Origin: Glaciihabitans sp.
Lineage (GTDB): Bacteria > Actinomycetota > Actinomycetes > Actinomycetales > Microbacteriaceae
Length of the DNA: 64,000 nucleotides
Direction: 5' to 3'
Assembly: GCA_025463785.1 (NCBI GenBank)
Contig: JAODBD010000009.1
Location: 1 to 64,000 of the forward strand
In this document: in pieces, positions 61,100 through 64,000 of the stretch
How the letters are laid out: the number at the start of each line of letters is the position of its first letter
Position numbering within the stretch: position 1 is the first letter of the stretch
Position numbers and translations under genes: made by a program
The notes under the pieces: model-generated
What the model was told of the DNA's origin: nothing
Seen by the model: only the letters and a program-made list of their open reading frames with translations
Databases searched by the model: none

Positions 61100-61672
61100 T
61101 CAACCGATGACCCTGTACAGGTCGCGCAACAGGGCAACCTCCGCGAGGTGGTGAATGATCTCGCGGTTCTCCCACCAGATGATGCCGAGGAACGGGATGT
61201 GTGGGTCGAGCCCCCACGGATACTGGCCGAACCCCGGGGTCTCGAGTTGTTCATCCGTGAGGCCAAGCAGCCCCTCCCGCCAGAGCTGCATCCAGTCTGA
61301 GAGCTGGGCGAGTGCGTGCGTGGCATCCGCGCTGAAGTCGACCAGAGTTTCGGGGTCGGCTTTGCGCTCGCCGAAGGTGTATTCCCAGCGGCCGGCGAGA
61401 CCGTTGGTGAGGTGCCCGAGCCGCCAGGCGATGGTCGTGAGGGGCGCCGGATCAGGAGTGTCGTCTGGCATGCTGTTGTCGAGTTGCCACTCGCCCGAAC
61501 CGATTGGATGAAGACTCGCAGCCTTGTCACGGGGCCGAACTGACCACATCGCGGGCCACGGCTCCCACCGGTATTCGCGATCCTCGAGCCCGGCCAGCCG
61601 CTCTCCCCCGATGCTCCACGAGGTGTCGAACTGGTCGATGAGTGCGCCGAGTCGATCGAGTGCAATTTCCAT
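61100..61672 (-). CDS. DinB-superfamily metal-binding protein
   Basis: 190 residues. Four-helix DinB_2 fold with His in ATIAWRLGHLTNG-type TTIAWRLGHL and HHLAEVALLRDLYR near the end. DinB relatives are metal-dependent thiol transferases, which in mycothiol-containing bacteria often use mycothiol. Substrate unknown. Confidence 0.85.
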   Translation of the reverse strand: MEIALDRLGALIDQFDTSWSIGGERLAGLEDREYRWEPWPAMWSVRPRDKAASLHPIGSGEWQLDNSMPDDTPDPAPLTTIAWRLGHLTNGLAGRWEYTFGERKADPETLVDFSADATHALAQLSDWMQLWREGLLGLTDEQLETPGFGQYPWGLDPHIPFLGIIWWENREIIHHLAEVALLRDLYRVIG

Positions 61673-61750
61673 TCATCCAGTCTGCCCCGCCCGGATGACA
61701 CACAGTCTTTTTGCGACACGCCGAGAGGATGTCTGTAGCAATTGACACCA

Positions 61751-61766
61751 TCGAACATATGTTCGA
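61751..61766. promoter_or_regulatory. LexA-type SOS box
   Basis: TCGAACATATGTTCGA is a perfect palindrome matching the actinobacterial/Bacillus SOS consensus. It lies 10 bp before the imuA' start, so LexA controls the imuA'-imuB operon. Confidence 0.92.
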
Positions 61767-61776
61767 ATATGGGGAT

Positions 61777-62544
61777 ATGGCCCCGGCATCAGCGACCCTT
61801 GCAGCAAGCAGCGCTGTGTCGTCACGGCCTTCTGTGCGGGAACTGCAGGAGCGCATCCGCTCGATGCAGGCGACCAAGCTCGACTCAAGGCTGATCCCGA
61901 CCCACCCCGCCATCGCCGGCCTGCTACCGGGAGGTGGCCTCAAACAGGGCTCGACCTACTCTCTCGACCACTCGGCGACTCTCATGATGGCGCTGCTTGC
62001 TGCCCCATCGCAGGCCGGTTCCTGGTGTGGCGTCGTCGGGGTGCCGGAGTTCGGCGCAGAGGCAGCTTCATCCTTCGGTGTCGATCTCGAGCGGCTCGTG
62101 CTTGTGCCAAACCCGGGTGACCAGTGGCTTGCCGTCACAGCGGCGATCGCAGACGTGATGGGTGTGGTGGTGGTCAGACCACCCAAACGCGCCTCAGACG
62201 GCAACCTCGCCCGTCTGGCCGGCAGGCTTCGACAGCGCGGGTCGACCCTGATCGTGTTGGGGACCTGGCCACAGAGCGAGGCCATGATTTCGCTCTCGCA
62301 GAGCGAGTGGAGCGGTATCGGCGACGGCTTCGGGCACCTGAGCGCCAGACAGGTCACTGTGACGGTGTCGACGCGGATGGGAGGCAGGCCGCGCTCGGCA
62401 CGGCTGTGGCTCCCAGACCCCGAGCTGCAGTTTGCTCCGGTCGCAATTGCTTCGCACCCTGAGCGATACGGCTCAGAGCGACACAACCCAGAGCGACACG
62501 ACTCCGAGCAACAGGACTCCGGCAGCTATTTGAGGGCAGTATGA
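61777..62544 (+). CDS. ImuA'-like SOS mutasome protein (RecA-like)
   Basis: 255 residues. RecA-like fold without a clear Walker A: GGLKQGSTYSLDHSATLMMA replaces it, and MGVVVVRPPKRA follows. The C-terminal tail has repeated RHNPERHDSEQQ-type strings. ATG 61777 lies 10 bp after the SOS box, which decides the start. Its stop overlaps the imuB start by 4 bases. Works with ImuB and DnaE2 in damage-induced mutagenesis. Confidence 0.85.
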   Translation: MAPASATLAASSAVSSRPSVRELQERIRSMQATKLDSRLIPTHPAIAGLLPGGGLKQGSTYSLDHSATLMMALLAAPSQAGSWCGVVGVPEFGAEAASSFGVDLERLVLVPNPGDQWLAVTAAIADVMGVVVVRPPKRASDGNLARLAGRLRQRGSTLIVLGTWPQSEAMISLSQSEWSGIGDGFGHLSARQVTVTVSTRMGGRPRSARLWLPDPELQFAPVAIASHPERYGSERHNPERHDSEQQDSGSYLRAV

Positions 62545-64000
62545 GCACCGCCGCCCCGATCGCGCGCAGCCTGGTGCTCTGGGTGCCGGACTGGCCGATT
62601 ACGGCATCCATTCGGGTATCGCCGCTGCCAGCGGATGTCCCACTCGCCCTGATCGACAAAGGCCAGGTCTTCGCCAGCTCGGCTGCTGCCCGCGCGGAGG
62701 GAGTACAACGCGGGCTGCGGGTTCGAGAGGCACAGGCGCGCTGCACCGAGCTCATCGTGCGGCCATACGAGCAACAGCTCGACCAGCGCACGTTCGAAAC
62801 GATCGTGGCCGAGATCGAAGAACTCATGCCAGGAGTGCAGCTGGTGCGACCGGGTATCTGCGCCATACGATCACGCGGCCCCGCGCGATACTACGGCGGC
62901 GAGAAACCCGCGGGGCTTGCTCTCGTGACCCTGCTCGATGAACTCGGAGTTGCCGGCGCATGCGTTGGCATCGCAGACGGGCCATTCACCGCCGAACAGG
63001 CTGCACGCACGGCGACGAACAGCAAACGAGTGCGCGTTGTGCCTGCGGGGGACGCAGCGCTGTTCCTGCGCGACCTGCCGATAAACCTGATCGAGCAACC
63101 CAACCTCGTCGTACTGCTCAGACGGCTGGGCATCTCGACGCTTGGCGAGTTTGCGGCCCTGCCAGCAGACGACGTGCTCGGCCGGTTCGGTGAGCTGGGC
63201 GCTCACCTGCACGCGTTATCCGGCGGTCTCGACTCGAGACCAATTGTGCACAGGATTCCCCCGCAGGAACTCGATCTCGCCGTCGCATTCGAACCCGCGC
63301 TCGATCGGGTCGATCAGGTCACCTTCGGAGTTCGCGCTGCCGCAGATGATTTCGTGCAGACACTGGTTGCAAGGCATCTGGTTTGCACGTCTCTTCGGGT
63401 CGAGATCGAAACCGACCTCGGGGACTACTCGGAGCGCAGCTGGCTGCACCCGAGATCCTTCACGGCCGCCGATGTCGTCGACCGTGTTCGCTGGCAACTT
63501 CAGGGCAGTGCCGAGGTCGACTCCGGGCTGCGCTCGGGTGTTACGCGCGTGCGCATTGTGCCTGAGAGCGTTGATGCCATCGGAAATCACGAGGTGGGAC
63601 TCTTTGGTGCCGGCCCGGACGAGCGAGTACACAACGGTCTTTCCCGGGTGCAGAGCATGCTCGGACACGATGGCGTGCTGGTTGCCGTCATGAGTGGTGG
63701 CCGCACACTCGCGGATCGAGCGACGACCGTGCCGTGGGGCGACCGACCCCTGCTCTCCCACAGTCCAGGTGAGCCGTGGCCTGGCCGGCTTCCCGCGCCG
63801 TTCCCGGGCACGGTGTTTCCCGCGCCGCATCCCGTTCACGTTTTCGGTCCTGGCGGCTCAAGCGTTGGAGTGAGCGAACGCGGGGTTCTGTCGGCGAGGC
63901 CCGTGCGGTTCGCAAGCTCGGCATCCGGTCGCGAGATTCGGGAGATCACCGCCTGGGCAGGGCCGTGGCCTGTTGCGGAGCGCTGGTGGGATGCCGAGGT
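62541..64000 (+). CDS. imuB: ImuB, Y-family polymerase-like mutasome protein (3' end outside window)
   Basis: At least 486 residues; the gene runs off the window. WVPDWPITAS opens the Y-family fold, IRSRGPARYYGGE follows, and LGISTLGEFAALPADDVLGR is the helix-hairpin region. ImuB lacks the catalytic acids of active Y polymerases and acts as an adaptor for DnaE2 via the beta clamp. ATG 62541 overlaps the imuA' stop. dnaE2 is expected downstream. Confidence 0.92.
   Translation, partial: MSTAAPIARSLVLWVPDWPITASIRVSPLPADVPLALIDKGQVFASSAAARAEGVQRGLRVREAQARCTELIVRPYEQQLDQRTFETIVAEIEELMPGVQLVRPGICAIRSRGPARYYGGEKPAGLALVTLLDELGVAGACVGIADGPFTAEQAARTATNSKRVRVVPAGDAALFLRDLPINLIEQPNLVVLLRRLGISTLGEFAALPADDVLGRFGELGAHLHALSGGLDSRPIVHRIPPQELDLAVAFEPALDRVDQVTFGVRAAADDFVQTLVARHLVCTSLRVEIETDLGDYSERSWLHPRSFTAADVVDRVRWQLQGSAEVDSGLRSGVTRVRIVPESVDAIGNHEVGLFGAGPDERVHNGLSRVQSMLGHDGVLVAVMSGGRTLADRATTVPWGDRPLLSHSPGEPWPGRLPAPFPGTVFPAPHPVHVFGPGGSSVGVSERGVLSARPVRFASSASGREIREITAWAGPWPVAERWWDAE

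Noticed and set aside
1-64000. CRISPR array, rRNA genes or prophage
   Set aside because: No regularly spaced short repeats, no rRNA-like sequence and no phage structural genes were seen.

Overview
The window is high-GC actinobacterial chromosome, most likely from the family Microbacteriaceae. The evidence is a qcrCAB-ctaE respiratory operon, the mycothiol ligase mshC, RbpA, the pafBC-tatAC block, an actinobacterial-type SOS box in front of imuA'/imuB, several DUF2510 proteins, and F420/LLM oxidoreductases. I cannot name genus or species from sequence alone. Coding is dense on both strands, with many 4-base ATGA/GTGA start-stop overlaps.

Layout. 0.1-4.4 kb: minus-strand operon ctaE-qcrC-qcrA-qcrB with a terminator, divergent from trpD (4.5-5.5 kb). 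5.6-9.5 kb: glycerol kinase, a lactate-oxidase-family FMN enzyme, an NADPH-FMN reductase and a YchJ-type protein. 9.5-19 kb is an accessory stretch. It holds a decayed acetyltransferase, a DUF1801 protein, an F420-reductase-like gene coupled to an LLM flavin enzyme, a HxlR regulator between two LLM paralogues that share a duplicated promoter, a hydrolase fragment, an Imm-5-like protein, an XRE/membrane-protein pair with twin operators, a candidate transmembrane terpene cyclase with its TetR regulator, and a second TetR divergent from an NTF2-like/NmrA-like pair. 19-26 kb: a chorismate-utilising synthase pair, UPF0303, NUDIX, SDR, NfeD/SPFH, a glycerophosphodiesterase, and rbpA behind a SigH/SigR-type promoter.

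25.9-39.4 kb is conserved actinobacterial core: lnt, Ski2-like helicase, tatC, tatA, pafC, pafB, a lipoprotein FKBP isomerase, trmI, a HAD phosphatase, a PAC2 protein, mshC and an M20 hydrolase. No proteasome or pupylation genes lie between trmI and the FKBP gene.

39.5-44.5 kb: a tRNA-Leu(GAG) followed by three copies of a structured repeat. The repeats bracket a DUF2156/lysyltransferase-type membrane protein and a collagen-like protein. The third repeat is split by a 122-bp insertion with a CCCAC target duplication. 44.5-64 kb is mainly envelope, secreted and stress functions: a DUF5666/PepSY lipoprotein, an EEP-family phosphatase/nuclease, DUF2510 membrane proteins, a GT2 glycosyltransferase, two alpha/beta hydrolases, a CHAP protein, an S53 peptidase, a glutathione peroxidase, and an orphan DarT-like ADP-ribosyltransferase. 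A J-domain/NERD fusion, a DUF5997/LysR-effector-domain divergon and a DinB protein follow. The window ends in the SOS mutasome genes imuA'-imuB, with imuB cut off by the edge.

Strongest second-look items: the tRNA-linked repeats with compensatory stem changes, the DarT-like toxin gene without an adjacent DarG, the Pyr4-like terpene cyclase with a 22-bp perfect operator, the duplicated LLM/HxlR promoter, and a family of three related four-TM proteins.
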